NCBI RefSeq assembly: GCF_037038585.1
Contig: NC_092520.1
Location: forward strand, 193,296,604 to 193,360,603
Origin: Patagioenas fasciata
Taxonomy: Eukaryota > Chordata > Aves > Columbiformes > Columbidae
Length of the DNA: 64,000 nt
Direction: 5' to 3'
Every line of letters starts with the position of its first letter. Position 1 is the stretch's first letter. Made by a program: the position numbers and the translations under genes. Below are positions 23,901 through 37,300 of this stretch, piece after piece. The notes under the pieces were generated by a model, which was not told the DNA's origin, did not search any database, and saw only the letters and a list, made by a program, of their open reading frames with translations.

Positions 23901-25544
23901 TATATATACTACCCTACTAAGGGAAGGGATCTGAAGAGGACTGTGAGTGAGATCTTTCTTTTGCAAAGGTGGAGTGAAAAATCCCCATCTTCTCCCATTG
24001 GAACCACACAAATAATCTAAATGTTTGCCCAAATTTATCAAGCTGTCACCATATACCTACAAAACATGAAGCTCAATGGCACGTACCACAGCATTGTGAA
24101 TAGTAAGCATTGTTTGGGTATTGCTGGCTGTATTATAAATACACAAAAAGGGAAAGAGGGGATAGCAGGTGCTATGTGCTTGAATACAGGAAAGTTACTT
24201 TTGGGAAAGGTTTGATGAGAAAGTGCGCTATCAGTGGAGGAATAATATCTGAATGCTCTATCAGTAAATGCAAAGACAAGAGTGCAATACACAGCAATCC
24301 AGAAACAAATAATGAATAGGCAATGGAGCACCAATGAATGTGCCAGGTTACAAAGACTTCAATAACATTACAGATTTCAAAATGAAACAGCAAACAAGTG
24401 AAGGCTAATTAAAATTACATGATGGCACCAGCCCTTGGATATTGCAAACTGTAAGCAGAATTATAAATTTAGTCCAAGGTTCCTGAGCCATTCAATGGAC
24501 TCTGGGAAAACACAGTGAATTTCTTGTGTTCCTCTCTGAGAAAGGGTGTGACTTTCAGCTGGTAGCAAGCTGGGTTATGGCCTAAGGCTCATCACAGTCT
24601 AAGTAGGGTGAGTCAGTGTTTTTTCGTAGAGGCACAAGTATCTTCCATACATTGTCTGAATGTGGTTGTACGTCAGCCGGAAGAATCCAGGCAAGGGGAA
24701 CCAGCAGTTCTCTGATGAAACTACCAACAGGAGTTCCTTGTTTGGACCATTGGAGGCTGTGCCTGCACTGATTGGAGCCCTGTGAAACAGCCTACACTGA
24801 GTAGAGTCCCAAGGAAAGGAAGAATGCTTAATGTTACAGATGATAGTGCAGAAAACCCCACTGAAATAAATGACTTAATGTACGTATTGACACAAAATAT
24901 ATATCCTGGTAAAATATTGCAGCATTCTTATAGCAAGTTCTGTACATAGGATGGGACATCTTCTGGACATATTTTACATGGAAATAGATAAAAACAATTC
25001 ACCAACTGCACTGTTCTCTCATACCTCTCATTCTGTTATGAGAAAATAAAGATACAGGAATAATAAAGTGAGTGGAAAAAAAATGAGGTATTGCTGCTAA
25101 ACATAGCTAAACTGCACTTAGATAAACTGCAGATTTGCTAAAGCATTGTTCTCATGTGCCTTTAGCTAAATTAAAAATGACCTACCTTCTCTGTACTTTT
25201 GTTGCCAAACACAAGAATTACAGAAGAAGTGAATGAGTACTTTGTGTTTTACAGGACTGAGTAGTTCTAGATATTTGGAAACATAATTTGGGATCAATTT
25301 ACAAAGGAAGAATATCAGTTTCCCCAACAACAGGGACTGCTAGGATTCATGGAAATCCAAATGGATGCACCGCATTCCAGTGTATTAATGTGGAGACAGC
25401 TTTGAGGAATCCGCAAGAGATAGCAGTGGCACCCAATGTTAAGCTCAGCAACACCAGGGAAATAAATAGAAGTCTCCCTGTCAGAATTGCAATTGACTGC
25501 AGTTCTTGGAACACTTGGGAAGAGATACAGCTCATCTAACTTCA
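20977..25544. other. Stretch without recognised gene
   Basis: Unique AT-rich DNA. A good-looking acceptor ends at about 23041 on the plus strand but is followed by stops within 8 to 13 codons. Overlapping short open frames on both strands near 22500-22760 and 24020-24390 have no recognisable content. Confidence 0.55.
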
Positions 25545-25690
25545 GGCATTTCTAGAATGCATATACTTGACCTATTTTGGATACCTATATTAGGATGAGA
25601 TGAGTCATACGTTGGAAGTGTCTGTTTCTCATCACTGATTTTAAAAGAGCCTGGACAAGTGACTCAGGATTAGGTTAGATGAATCCCACT
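25545..25690 (+). repeat. Unnamed dispersed repeat, copy A
   Basis: This copy aligns by eye with 34148-34328. Shared words in order are GGCATTTCTAG(A/G)ATGCAT, GATGA(G/A)TCA, TGGAAGTGTCT(G/A)TTTCTC, an (T/C)TATAAAAG-like or TTTTAAAAG block, TGGC/TGAC-CTCAG, and TTAGGT(T/G)AGAT(G/A)AATCC. Copy A lacks about 28 bases present in copy B. I do not recognise the family. It may be an old SINE, LTR or DNA-transposon fragment. Confidence 0.5.
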
Positions 25691-28600
25691 CTATTGCCCT
25701 TCCAGGCACTCGGACCTGACGCAGAGTCAAAGCAACATGGCAGGTGCTCGTGCAAAAACATGAAAGACCTAAACAGCCATACATATTTCAGCCTCAGCAA
25801 AAAGTCTGGGAGCAAATGCTGCCAGAAAAATTAACAAATGCCTGTAACTACTACTTTTTCAGAGAGGTCAGAGAGCAAACACTATAAGTCTTCTAGGAAT
25901 GTGAACATAATAGACATATACAATGTGTCCTAAAAAGCGGAGTTTCAGATAACAGATCCCAGAGGCACTTGTAAAACTTATCAAGAAATGGAAGTTCTAC
26001 CACTCTCTCACTGCATCACAGCCAGTTAAGTGGCAAAAACAACCCAGTGATTAAAATTGCTAGGGCTGAATTAAAAGTGCTGCAAACAAGGAAAAGAATT
26101 GGAAGCCGTGTATGGGAGGAAAACATCTGCATTCACACACTGGTCTTCTGGTGATCCAGTCAGCACAGCTGCATGTTTAATGTCAAGAGATGATACACTC
26201 ACCTTAGTGCCTCTTGCATCAGCTATTTGAATGTGTTAATTAGTACAGACAGCAAAATTGTAACGTGCATACCAAGACCAAATACAATCAGCAAGTATAC
26301 TTCAACTAACTCAGTCTATTTTCTTTGAATAAATTATGTAGTCAGAAGCAAGCCACGTGTTTTTAACAATGGTGGAACTCAACAAGGCAGTAGACGGGCA
26401 TGCACGAAAGCCACAGACACATTCATTTACGAGCAAAACAAGCAATGAACATCTATGTGGAGCTAGATGAAACTTTCATTCCAGTAAAATTCAATCAATC
26501 AGTGGGATGCAAAAGGAACACTGAGTGCTGAGTGGCTGATGCTGAATGGAGCCCAGCATCAAGCTGCCTGCAAAGTATACACAAGACATTGAAAAAAAAA
26601 CCCTCCCCAAACCAGAGCAAAATGCCTTACAGCTTTGATTCCTTTTCCTTGTCACATGTAGCTGCAGTCAGCTAGAGAGGTGATCTCCCCCACAGCTGGA
26701 GCAGTAAGTTTCACCAGGGATCGTAAATCAGATATTTTAACTGCTGCCGTTCACAGCCAGTGAATTAACTTAAACTGCCATTGATTTTAGGTTATGTAAC
26801 TAAACCAGATGTGAATTGTAGTAGCTAATGAGAAAGCTACCTATTTTCATCATTGCTCCATAGCTCCCATTCTGCCCCTTCTGGCAAATCATAAATGAAA
26901 GGGGTGGACATCTAGGTAAACAGCCTCTTCAAACACTGCATCTATAGTCTAGCGAGGATTGTGAATTACAGCTCCTTATCTGCCAAACAACTTAATAAAA
27001 TAAGGAAGTTACTGTTATGTCTAAGATGGTAATGTTTTTATGAGTGTAATAGAATATTAAGTAAGACATTTATGATATTCCTGCTTAATTTTGCTATCTC
27101 AAGAAGCGTGACAAAAGCGACATTACAACTGGCAGCTTCTCAAGGCATGAATATGTAATTCCTCTGCAAGATGGTGCTAAGTAGCAAAGAGGATTACTTA
27201 CGAAGAGTATGGCCTTCTCAAAACTTAAGCAAAACTAGCTCCAACTCTTACAACTCTAGAAAACAGAGTATCTTGGTCTAAGGACTCTTGAACTGGTTCT
27301 GGCCTCTGACAAGCACTTGACCCAAAGTGTTAAACCACAGAACTTTATCAACAGGAAAAGGAAAATGTAATAAACACTAACTTGGGAACACTGGCTAATA
27401 AATCAAGATTCAATGAGACTAGAGGGCCTAATGTGGAAAAAAGGGATATACTATTGTGTGGATGCAACTCTGTCACATTACTCAGATCTCCTGTGCTGTG
27501 TTAGGCAACATTCATGGAGCTACAGTCCCCTTAAGATTTGCTTGTCTCCTTGTTGTCCTGTAGCTGGATACTTCAGAGGTATCCTGACAGCAACATGACC
27601 TGACCTCTCACCAGTACCTGCATGCAGGTGGGCAACTGTCACCATTCCTTCCCCACTCCTCCCCACAAGGTAGCCTCAAAAATGCCTAAATGGGGGTCAG
27701 ATCCTAAAAAACACTCAGACTAGAGGAGTTCATACGCCAGCTGCAGTGACTGGTAAGTATGGTACCCAGCAGAGAGGTCCTCACTTACCTCTCTGGTTTA
27801 GGCTATTGTTGAGTGGTCTCATTTGTTTGCTACTCTGCTTGCCCATTGACTCATCTTGGCATCCTCAAGGTACTGCCTACCCTTGCCACTCCATTTGCCA
27901 CCCACCACCTGTAGCTTTTAAATCTTTATGGCATGAAAGCATAAGATGATTATGGTATTTCTTAATGCAGCAATTTACTCTTTCATGTTATGAACCTGAT
28001 GATTTATCTTCCCCTTCCCCATAATACCTTAGTTACATGCACACATTTTACGCTGCCTGGATTGGAGACCTTATGCAATCAGCTGCTTTCATGACTTTCC
28101 AGTTGAACACTACCTTGAGCTCAGCAGGCAGTGTGCTGAAGTTTGTTCATGACATTCCTTTACTCAATGCAGTCATTTCTGTGAAGGGCTTCTTACCAGT
28201 TGGGCACTTTGACACAGTTTGCTCACCCAGTTTCTTTACACCCTGCTGAGAGTTCACTCTCCTCTGTTCATCTGGACCTTTTGGAGATTTTTGGGCCATT
28301 CTTTTTCTCACCACCAGCAGATGTTAACAGCAAATTCCTGCTTTTCAATGGCACCAAAATACTGACCTTACAGTTCATGCACAGAACTTAATTCCATACA
28401 AATGAACCAACAGGGTATATGAGGACTGGATACATGGAGAAAATAGTAAAGACCAAACAGGCTAAGTGGGGCTCATTTCTTTCCTCTTTTTACATATAGA
28501 CTGAATATTAGAGGCTGAACAACTTGTGCAGTATTGCTGCAGTGGCTGACTGTCACATCAACAATTTATAGCTCAGAAGTGGGACTGCACTTGTGAGGGG

Positions 28601-30207
28601 TTACCCTAAAGCTGATTATGTTTACCAATGACACCATTAACGGTCAACATATTTTTATTACTCATGTTATACAGTGACAGAGTCCACGGTATACTCAATA
28701 CAGTCTTGACATATGTCTGCTTTCATTGTGTTTGATCACAGCATTCTTCATGACTAAAGATGCCTGTTAATTAAAGATAAAAGTGTTCCCTTAATGCTGT
28801 CAGGCTGGATAAGCCCAAAGGTTGTAGCTATAGGCATCTTATTCACCAATGAGTCACCTCAGAGAGGAATTCAGATTGTAAAATGACTCTGTGGCCCTTT
28901 GAATGTCCCTATCTTTCTCCATTAAGTAGGTAAGGTACAAAGAAAACTTGTTTACTTACTAAGCCCTAAGCCAGAAAGGGTGAATCCAGGCCAAAATCAA
29001 GACAAATTCCTCATTGCTGCCCTAGACTCCCTGTAGAGCATGTTTGTATCACTACATCTGCAGCACCCATGCAAGCTGCAACTACAAACTTTTCTGACCT
29101 TGTGAGCTACATGACAAAAACTTGACCAAACTTTGTCAAAGTACATAACAACTGCCATATCATATACATCACATTTAGTCATAGTTCCCACTTTTCCACT
29201 CCAGTATTTACCTGGGCTGGACAAGAATTTGAGTCCCAGGACAAACTTCTATCTGAGTTTCCACAGTTCCTTTAACTCACTTCTTCTCTGAGACAGAGAT
29301 GTGGATGACAGAAGTACAGCCCTGGTCATGAAATGTATCCCCAGTTTGGAAGTCACACTGGAATTCTTTGTGAGTCACATGTGGCCCAGGAGGCTCTGTG
29401 GCCTTGTGCTATTCTATAAGTGCAACAGCTGTGATTGGCATAGAGAAATGAAGTAAAACCACATTTATTATACTTTCTGGCTTTTTCATTTCCAAACTGA
29501 GATGGAAGCATCATTGGCTGCAGGCCAACAGCAGTAAAACCATTCAACTTCTAGCCTCACTGAAAAGTACTGTCAAAATGGTATTAAGTAAATAGTGAAT
29601 GCCTGAGCCTGTGAGAGGAAACAAAAAGTAGTTCATAGATACATGAGTGACTTTATTGACAACTCTGGGATATGCAATACCCTGACTTCAGCATCTCAGG
29701 AGTGATAAACGGACTGTGAGAGTGCACTGTCTGAGCATGAAAGAACAAAGAACATGCCAGGGCTGGGGGGGCTTTTTCATCTCAGCTGACCTGCATAAGT
29801 GTGTAGGTGTTATATCACTCAGAATCAGAAACTAGAATTAGAAATGGGAATCAGAAATGAGACTGGACCTGTAAAGAGAATCACTAGTTCAAGAGAGATT
29901 GAAAGATTTGGCCCTAGGTATTTCTTTAGAAAGTAAATGAGCTGCACCATGTCCAAATGAACTGGCAAAACCCTGTGCTAAACAATGTCATCTACATAGA
30001 TTCCTTTACCACATTTCTTCCAATTTTAAGCTAGGACCTTCACCTCAGTGCTATAACCTCGATCCCAGTCCCCTTTTCCTTCTGTTCCTATTCTCTACCC
30101 TACCTGCTCAACGCCACATTCCTTATCCTCCCAGTTCTGTCTTGCCCCACTTTACCTAGAAGACCAGTCACATGGTAACTAGAGCTTGTCACCTTTCTAC
30201 TGCACCA
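25691..30207. other. Stretch without recognised gene
   Basis: Nothing is identified. Open frames are under 85 codons with no domain, and no transposon family was recognised. Confidence 0.55.
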
Positions 30208-30604
30208 GGTACCACAGATCAACCGATGGATGGTGCTGGATGGGCAGGGCAGCAAGGACCTTCAGTAGATAAATGAGCAGGTCATTCCTCACTGTCCAGA
30301 GTAAGAGGGTGTATCAAAAATCTCCCTGGGGGAATAGGGACAAAAACCACAACACAAGAAAGCTAAAGGCCACTGAAGCAACACTCTAATCCTTGGCAGC
30401 ACACCTATAAGGAAGCATTAAAATGTACAGGGAATTGCTCATGGATATTACATGGATGTAGGAAGATTCATGTTTGTCTGTGTTACAGAGCAGAGTCCTT
30501 AGGGATAAGACCTTTTTCCTTTCTTCCAGAATTTTACATCTTTAGCTAACACCACTAGAAACCAAGCAATCAAGAACAAATCCATTTTATTAGCCAGATG
30601 TGCA
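30208..30604 (+). repeat. Direct repeat pair, copy 1
   Basis: This segment of about 380 bp is repeated in the same orientation at 33279-33680. The two copies are nearly identical over the first 27 bases from 30225 (GATGGATGGTGCTGGATGGG and onward). They then diverge but stay alignable, sharing ACACAAGAAAGCT(A/G)AAGGCCACT, AAGGAAGCA, AGATTCA(T/C)GTT, TTAGGGATAAGA and ATCAAGA blocks. The family is unknown. Confidence 0.75.
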
Positions 30605-31819
30605 ACTTTCATTCTTGGCAGCTGGCAGCTGAGAACTTGTAAATGTGCATTCACCTACTTCATTTTTAAGCAACATCATTGCCAACTAGTATATTTGCCC
30701 TGACACTCAGTAATTTCTTTTGTCCATCTTCTCACATCTCTACCTCAACAATCATGGCAATTTGTTAATTGGGGTTTTTTTGTTTTTATTTTCTATTCTT
30801 TTAACCATCAGGAAGCTGCTTTCAGAAAGCCATCTGCACTTATTCACTGCCAACACTCAATACGATTTTAATAAGCCTTGTGTGGTTTTGACTTTAACAC
30901 TTGTTTCCCTGTGCATGAAAGCCTATTTCCTTAGCTGTCACATAGTTTGCCACTTCAATAAAGTTTCCCAGTTGCCTTCTAAGCAGGCCAATTTTTACTT
31001 TGTTATGCAACAAGTTAAATCTGAGGATAATTGCAACACTGATAACCATTCAAACTGGCCAATGTCCATTGCTTTGAGGATGAGTTTCCTTCTGACCAGA
31101 ATCCTTCAGAATAGAAGCATATATCTATAGAAGTACTTATATTTTGAAAAATGACAGCAATCACACTTTAGGGTTCAATGGCAGCATGCCTGAATGACTT
31201 CAGGATCAAACAGGTTCCTTTCACAAGGTGGTTTAATGAACTTCCGTCTCTACAAAACTCACTTAGAACTAGAAAGTAAAGCTTGGTACTTTTCTTACTC
31301 TCACAGAGTCACTGGCAGTGATAATTCTCAGCAATGATAGATGTTGAACCTGTTCTCATTGCTCTCCTGAGTAGAGGCAATTGTAATCTTCATTAATAAT
31401 AGCAATACTGGAGAAGTAAAAATTAATTAATGCCATCATTTGGGTGCTGTTTGACAGGGAAGACAGAGCTGCTCTGACAGCTTTTAGCTGCTAGACTTCC
31501 CAGGCTCTTCTGCTGATGCTGTTGTTCACCCACATCTCTTGCACAAGGGTTGCTGTTTCTGTACCCCCTCAGTGAGGCAGCTCACACCCCCTGGCTGGAA
31601 GGTAATCCCTGCACGGGAGAGCTCTGCTCTCAGCAGACTTGCTGGTGACTGAGACCATCCCAGAGAGGCTGTGCCACGGGGGAACAGGAGGCAGGAAAGA
31701 GATGCGAAAAGGAAAAGAATATAGGAAAATATAGAAAACAGCAGAAAGGTCACTTTGAGCAAGTTTCTAGCCAATGCATCTCATTCCAGCCTTAGTGTTT
31801 CTTCCCAGCCTTAAAGTTT
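30605..31819. other. Spacer without recognised gene
   Basis: The 136-codon plus-strand frame at 30720-31130 lies in T-rich sequence and resembles no protein I know. A purine-rich tract occupies about 31680-31750. Nothing else is seen. Confidence 0.5.
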
Positions 31820-31880
31820 TTCTTTCATTTTGTGCTTAAATTGTAAGCTGTTTCTGTCAGGGACTATTTGTTGTTAAATA
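31820..31880 (+). repeat. Ancient MIR/L2-like SINE tail
   Basis: TGCTTAAATTGTAAGCTGTT followed by CTGTCAGGGACTATTTG matches the old amniote tail 'attgtaagctctt...gggcagggact'. Only the tail is recognisable. Confidence 0.55.
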
Positions 31881-31934
31881 TACTCAGAAGATGAATCAGT
31901 GAATAAGTCCTAGAGCTGTCATCAAGAGACCTGA

Positions 31935-32125
31935 TAGTTATTCTTACTCTGGCCCTTTTGCCCCACTTGCAAGACATGAGGCAAATCAATTTACTTATGC
32001 TTCCAATTTTCCCATGTGCATATTGTCTATTTAAATTTGAGCTCTCCAGGCAGAGACTGGAACAATGAAAACCTGATCCTTGATTATTAGCACCTAACCA
32101 AGGTGCTAATAAGTACACAATACTT
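31935..32125 (+). repeat. Ancient MIR/L2-like SINE, body and tail
   Basis: The body reads GAGGCAAATCAATTTACTTA then CTTCCAATTTTCCCATGTGC. This corresponds to the MIR phrase 'gggcaagtcacttaacctctctgtgcctcagttttcccatctg'. It is followed by a tail with TTTGAGCTCTCCAGGCAGAG and a 'cctgatcct...aggtgcta' block. It lies in the same orientation about 50 bases after the tail at 31820, so the two are either tandem insertions or one element with a duplicated tail. Confidence 0.6.
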
Positions 32126-33278
32126 GTAAATAGTACAAACAACCAACAACAATTCAAAGGACATAACAAGCCCTGTATTTAACACTGAATTAATAACTGT
32201 AAGGATACAGGAATGCAAAGAAAATAAAATTACTCTTCTGTACCAGAGAAAGCTTTGCAGCAGAAACAGGAATGAGGCTATAGTGAAAATTCTTTATCTC
32301 AAGAGCAAACATCAAGCAGTTGCTGTATTTCATATTTTCATACACACTTTTCAGCCCAGAACCACACTTTAATCAGAAAGATTTTATAGTCCAGAGCTTC
32401 CTGCAAATCTCTGCTTAATGTAAATTTTAATACCTTTGGCATATTTTGGCTGCCAGCCTATTATTCACTTGATGCACCTCAAGCAAGTTTTAAATTATGC
32501 TGTTAAAACAAAAACGATTTCAGATGTGGTAGACAGTAAAATGATTTCATAAAACAGCATTGTAGGAACCCAAAGTTACTGTCTATTGTTGATTTCTCTG
32601 CGTTCAGTTCTAAGATGTGTTAAGTTTAGAGGTAAAATGATGGCTGAGTGGGTTTACTAGGGGGACTTTGGCCGTGCTAATCATGGACCTGAAGAATCAG
32701 GCTGTACTGATGTAATATTTTTACAGCAGATCCAGGATAAGATTGGAGTGGAGAGGGGGTATATTATGCTTTTAAGCTGAATCTTTTGAGAAGTCCACTT
32801 TTCAGGGAGGTCATGTAAAAAAAAGATGAACTGGCCCAACTGCTGGGGCACCAGCTCTTATTATAAGAAAGGAGAGATAAAACTGAGGGAAAGCAGAAGA
32901 AAGAACCCTCTTAAAATTACTTGCCAACAGATAATATGTATCCACAGTCCAAAACTTATTATTTCTCTGCTTTAGGCTCAGACCCTAGTCTTTCATAAAT
33001 AACTCACTTGGACATTGATACTGAAAGGCACAAAAAATATCCAGGGAGAAGGAGCTTTTAATGTGTGATAATGTGAAACAAAGTATTAAATAATGAGGTT
33101 CTTCTGGTGTTTCTCTAGGTTTGCAATGCACCTTGTAATGTATTTAATTTAGAAAGAAGATTAGTAAATCAGCTCATAAGTAGCTAAAGGGAAGGAGCTC
33201 CTGTATCTGCCCCACAATACAGATTGTAAGTGAAGAACCACAAGGCACATACTGCAGCATGTTGGCTTTGTACATCTC
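32126..33278. other. Spacer without recognised gene
   Basis: Unique AT-rich sequence between the SINE remnants and the second direct repeat. Nothing was identified. Confidence 0.55.
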
Positions 33279-33680
33279 TGGGTATCTCAGATGAGGTGAT
33301 GGATGGTGCTGGATGGGCAGGGCAGGAGGTGCCTTCAGCAGGCAGGTGAACAGCTTGTACTTTGCCTGCCTGAGCAAGAAAGTGTACCAAAGGTCTCCCA
33401 GAGGCAGGAGAAACTAAAACCACACAAGAAAGCTGAAGGCCACTAAATGGACACTTTAATCCTCCTACAACAAAACATTTTTAAGGAAGCACTGAATTTC
33501 ACAAGGATTTGCTCCTGGGTACCCCTAGTATTACACAGATGTGGGAAGATTCACGTTGGTCTGCCTTACAGAACAGAATTCTTAGGGATAAGAACTTTTT
33601 TTCATTTTTTAGATGTTTTACATCCATAGCTACCACTGTTAGAGTAATCAAGAGCCAATATATTTATCAGTCAGATATAT
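33279..33680 (+). repeat. Direct repeat pair, copy 2
   Basis: Partner of 30208-30604, displaced by 3073 bases and in the same orientation. Overlapping open frames on both strands here (up to 79 codons) are not conserved in frame in the other copy, which argues against a duplicated coding exon. Confidence 0.75.
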
Positions 33681-34147
33681 ACCCATTCCAAACCAGGTGA
33701 GCCATTTGGCCCTAGGGATCTGCTGATCAGTTGGATAAACACTCGGGTAATGGTGGTGTAGACTGCACAAATCTGTGCATGTTAAGCTAAATAAAGCTCT
33801 GCCTTTTTTGATGGGCTAATCTACTTCATCTTCAGTTTGTAAAGGTCTTACCTAAATCCCCATTTGGGATCAACATCACAGTCATGGTTTCATGGTAGAG
33901 AAGAGTTCTCTAGCAACGTGACTTAAGACAGCTCTGGCCACATAGGCCCTGTCACTTGCTCATAAACCACATTGTTTTATGGGATCATGCTATAACTGAA
34001 CAGAAAACAAGGCTAGCATTAAAAAAATCCAGGGGCGGTGGGGGGAAGGTTTGGTTGTACTTTTTTAGTTCTTGGTTTAGCCACTGTTCAAATTTAGGTT
34101 TAAGTTAGTCACCTCAAGGTCCTTTCATATTCTACAGGAAAAAAAAT
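33681..34147. other. Short spacer, nothing recognised
   Basis: There is a G-rich patch near 34032-34048 and nothing else. Confidence 0.55.
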
Positions 34148-34328
34148 GGCATTTCTAGGATGCATCTCATCTCATGGCAATGTAGATGTAATCTAAAATA
34201 AAACAGATGAATCAGGCCCTGGAAGTGTCTATTTCTCTCCATTGGCTATAAAAGGAGCACAGCCTGGCTGGCTCAGATGGAGACGCCTACGCTCTGGATG
34301 TCTAAAGTTAGGTGAGATAAATCCTGCC
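34148..34328 (+). repeat. Unnamed dispersed repeat, copy B
   Basis: This is the longer copy of the repeat also at 25545-25690. It includes GGCTATAAAAGGAGC at about 34245-34259, a TATA-box-like word that could point to an LTR or promoter-bearing element, and CTCTGGATGTCTAAAGTTAG near its right end. The family is not recognised. Confidence 0.5.
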
Positions 34329-37300
34329 ATACATGTGTTGCTGTTCCTCATATGGATTTCCCCTCTTTGTTGGAGGTTTCAGTATAACATTGAAACATTT
34401 GTAAATGTGTAGGTGAGGCATACACATACACGTGCAGTCTCTCTTAATCTCCATCTGCAAAAGCAGTGGCTTGGGGTATAGGGACATATTCGCTGGTAGC
34501 ATAGGCAGTTTATGAAGTTTGCATCTATTGTGCTAAATGCTGAAACTTGTCAGTCAAACTGTATTTTAATGTAGTTTTGTAATGCTGAAAATCTCTCTTC
34601 CAAGCAGGATGGTGAGTGAAATATTTCTCAGATGTCAGCAGAGCACTCCTGGTATTGTCAGACACAGAGCTCACTCTGCTGTCACTGTTGCCTGACATTT
34701 CAAGCTGTGTCTAGATGACCAGCTGGGACATAATCCTGTCTTTTCAAACTGTGTTCCTCCAGCTGTCCAGATCAGGGACTGGGTAAGGAGTTTCCTGCAG
34801 TTCCCCCACCACACACACATACCTAACAACATCATCATTGCCCCAGTATGGTGCAGGGGTGCAGCTCAAGCCTGAGGAGCTGAAGAGTTCCCAAATCAGT
34901 AACAATTCCCTTCACCAGGGAACTTTACCAGACTTGATTCTTCTCACACTGAAAAATGCTAAGACCTTCCTCTCCATCACTTCCCAGAAAATGAGTGCTA
35001 GCGGCCTCCTTCAGTGTGTCAGATGTTGTTAGCATTGCTTAATACAAGCGTGGCTTCCTCTTCACATCTTTTTGTAAGCACTAGTGTGGCGGGCACATCC
35101 TGCTTTTCAGGAAATCCAGAATATGTTCAAAATGAATTAGAAATGTGGAAGGGGAAGAAAGAGATTTGAAACCACAGAAACCAATAGCTTCTATTAGAAT
35201 CTGAAATGTGGTAACACATTAGAGCACGTCTCAGCTTTGTACTTGAAAAAATGCACCATCACCACCAGGATTTCAGCTTTCTTATAATTTATGCCATTTA
35301 TCTTCTAATATTAGCAGGCTTCCAAAATCTCATGCTGTTACTTGAATATCTGAGTCTGTAGTGCACTGCACTCTGTTCTCCCTCTCTCCTCAATTTCACA
35401 TCCTGGCTCTGTCCCCAGACTGATCAAGAGCTCAGCCTACAGTTCTCAATCTTTTCTTCTTACATTGCTGTGGCTGTTGTTCATGGCTTAACTGGCCTCT
35501 GCAGCAAAACAAGGAAGTCCTGAGAGGTTTTCGTACTTCTTTTCTCTTCTCCACAAAACTGGAATGTTTCCCTGTATTTCTTCATTAGGTTCATGCCTGT
35601 CATCAATGCCCAGCTTTCTATTAATACCTATCAATGTCTCCTACAAAGCTTTGGCAGTGGCTCACACACATTGAACAGGAGCATTCTTTCTTTGTAGAAT
35701 GCCCTACAGATTAATTTTTTTTTTTTTTTTCCTCAGACTAGTGAGTATTTCTTATGCAAGTAACATGAAAGTATTTCCATAGCATCAACACAACAAATTT
35801 TCATTCCTAGTCTGTAGCAATTCACTCCATACAGGCAACATTTCTTCAGGTCATCAGAAACCTTTCTACAAAATGCTGATGTTGAACTAATTGTTCCTCT
35901 TTTTTTTTGTTTGTTCTTATGTTTTCTCATTTTAGTCACTTTCAATAGCCTGATTAACTGCATAGTTTTCGCAGTTTGTTGTTAGCCTTTTTTAGGTAGT
36001 AACATGGATTCTTTTCCATATTTTTCTCCTGATTTCTTCCTATACTGCTGTTTACTGTAAGCAGGACATGAGTTTATTAACAGAAATGATAACTTAATAA
36101 GGTAATACAGTATTTCCCACTGTTGTGACAGACACCATTATGCCGACCATTTGGCTATTCTGGGTAAACAGATTGAAGTTGTCATTTGGTGTTTACTAAA
36201 GCATTTGTAAAAGCCAAGAAAGCCTGAACAAAACTGTTATTTTCCAGGCTAGCAAAGAGGTGAATAGCTGGGAGTGGCAGCTCTCCTCCTGGCTAGCATG
36301 TTATTTCAGACAGCTTGTTCATTAAGAGGTCATTTCTGACTCATGACCAGTCCTGCAAGGCTCTGAATTCTCCCTGGGTAAAGAATGAATTGAAGAATAT
36401 ATTACAAAAATAACACAGTTGCATGTCTTCCAGGGAACCTTCCTTCTCCTTACCACAGCTAAATAGATCTTGAAACATAAAGTCACTCGCTAAGTGGATG
36501 TTTTTATCTCACATGCTCATCAATGTATATGCTCAAATCACATGTAACCTATCATTTACATGTTATATCAAGTATTTTTGCTCTCTGGGGCAAGCAAAGC
36601 AAAAAGTGGTGTTCTAGAAGACATTACAAGACATGCCTTCATAACATCTGACCTTTGCTGCAACCTCCCTTCAGAGACCCATGACATGGACTGATATCTA
36701 TCTTTACTCCTGCCATATCAGTATCTAATGTGGTCATGTCTTCATGACTGCACTGTAGATGAATTATGACTTTGTATATGTAACCATGGTTGGAGATATG
36801 ATACTGCAAAAGTGTTAATTGCCTTGTTGCTTCATGGAAGTTATTTGTTTTACACTGAGCCTCAGGAAATTTAGGAAAGGTAAACTGTTTCTTCTAATCT
36901 AAAGTGACCTTACCAGAAGTTACCCATTTTCAAAGCTTCTAGTCTTGACATTTTTTTCAGACTGTTACCTTATCCCTTTTCCCTGGCAAATATCTTTACT
37001 TATAGATGCCTGTAAAGCAAAATAAGATAGTATTTCTTGTTTGAATATATTTTATGTATATACACACACATGCATGCATATGCACGCACACAAAGCTATA
37101 TAAATCAGAATAGCTAAATTGAGGACATTCCTGTATGTTTATTGATGCTAAAATTAAATGCCTTGCAGACCAAATGCAGAGGCATTTCTGACATTTTTTG
37201 TCTCCTTGCAAAGGGAAATAATGTTTAATTGTTAACCTTGAAATATTTTAAGTTGTACTAGATACTGATTTATGGTTCTTACAGTGCAGATCATCAGTGT

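Noticed and set aside
30720..31130. 136-codon plus-strand open frame
   Set aside because: T-rich sequence, hydrophobic by composition, no initiation or splice support.
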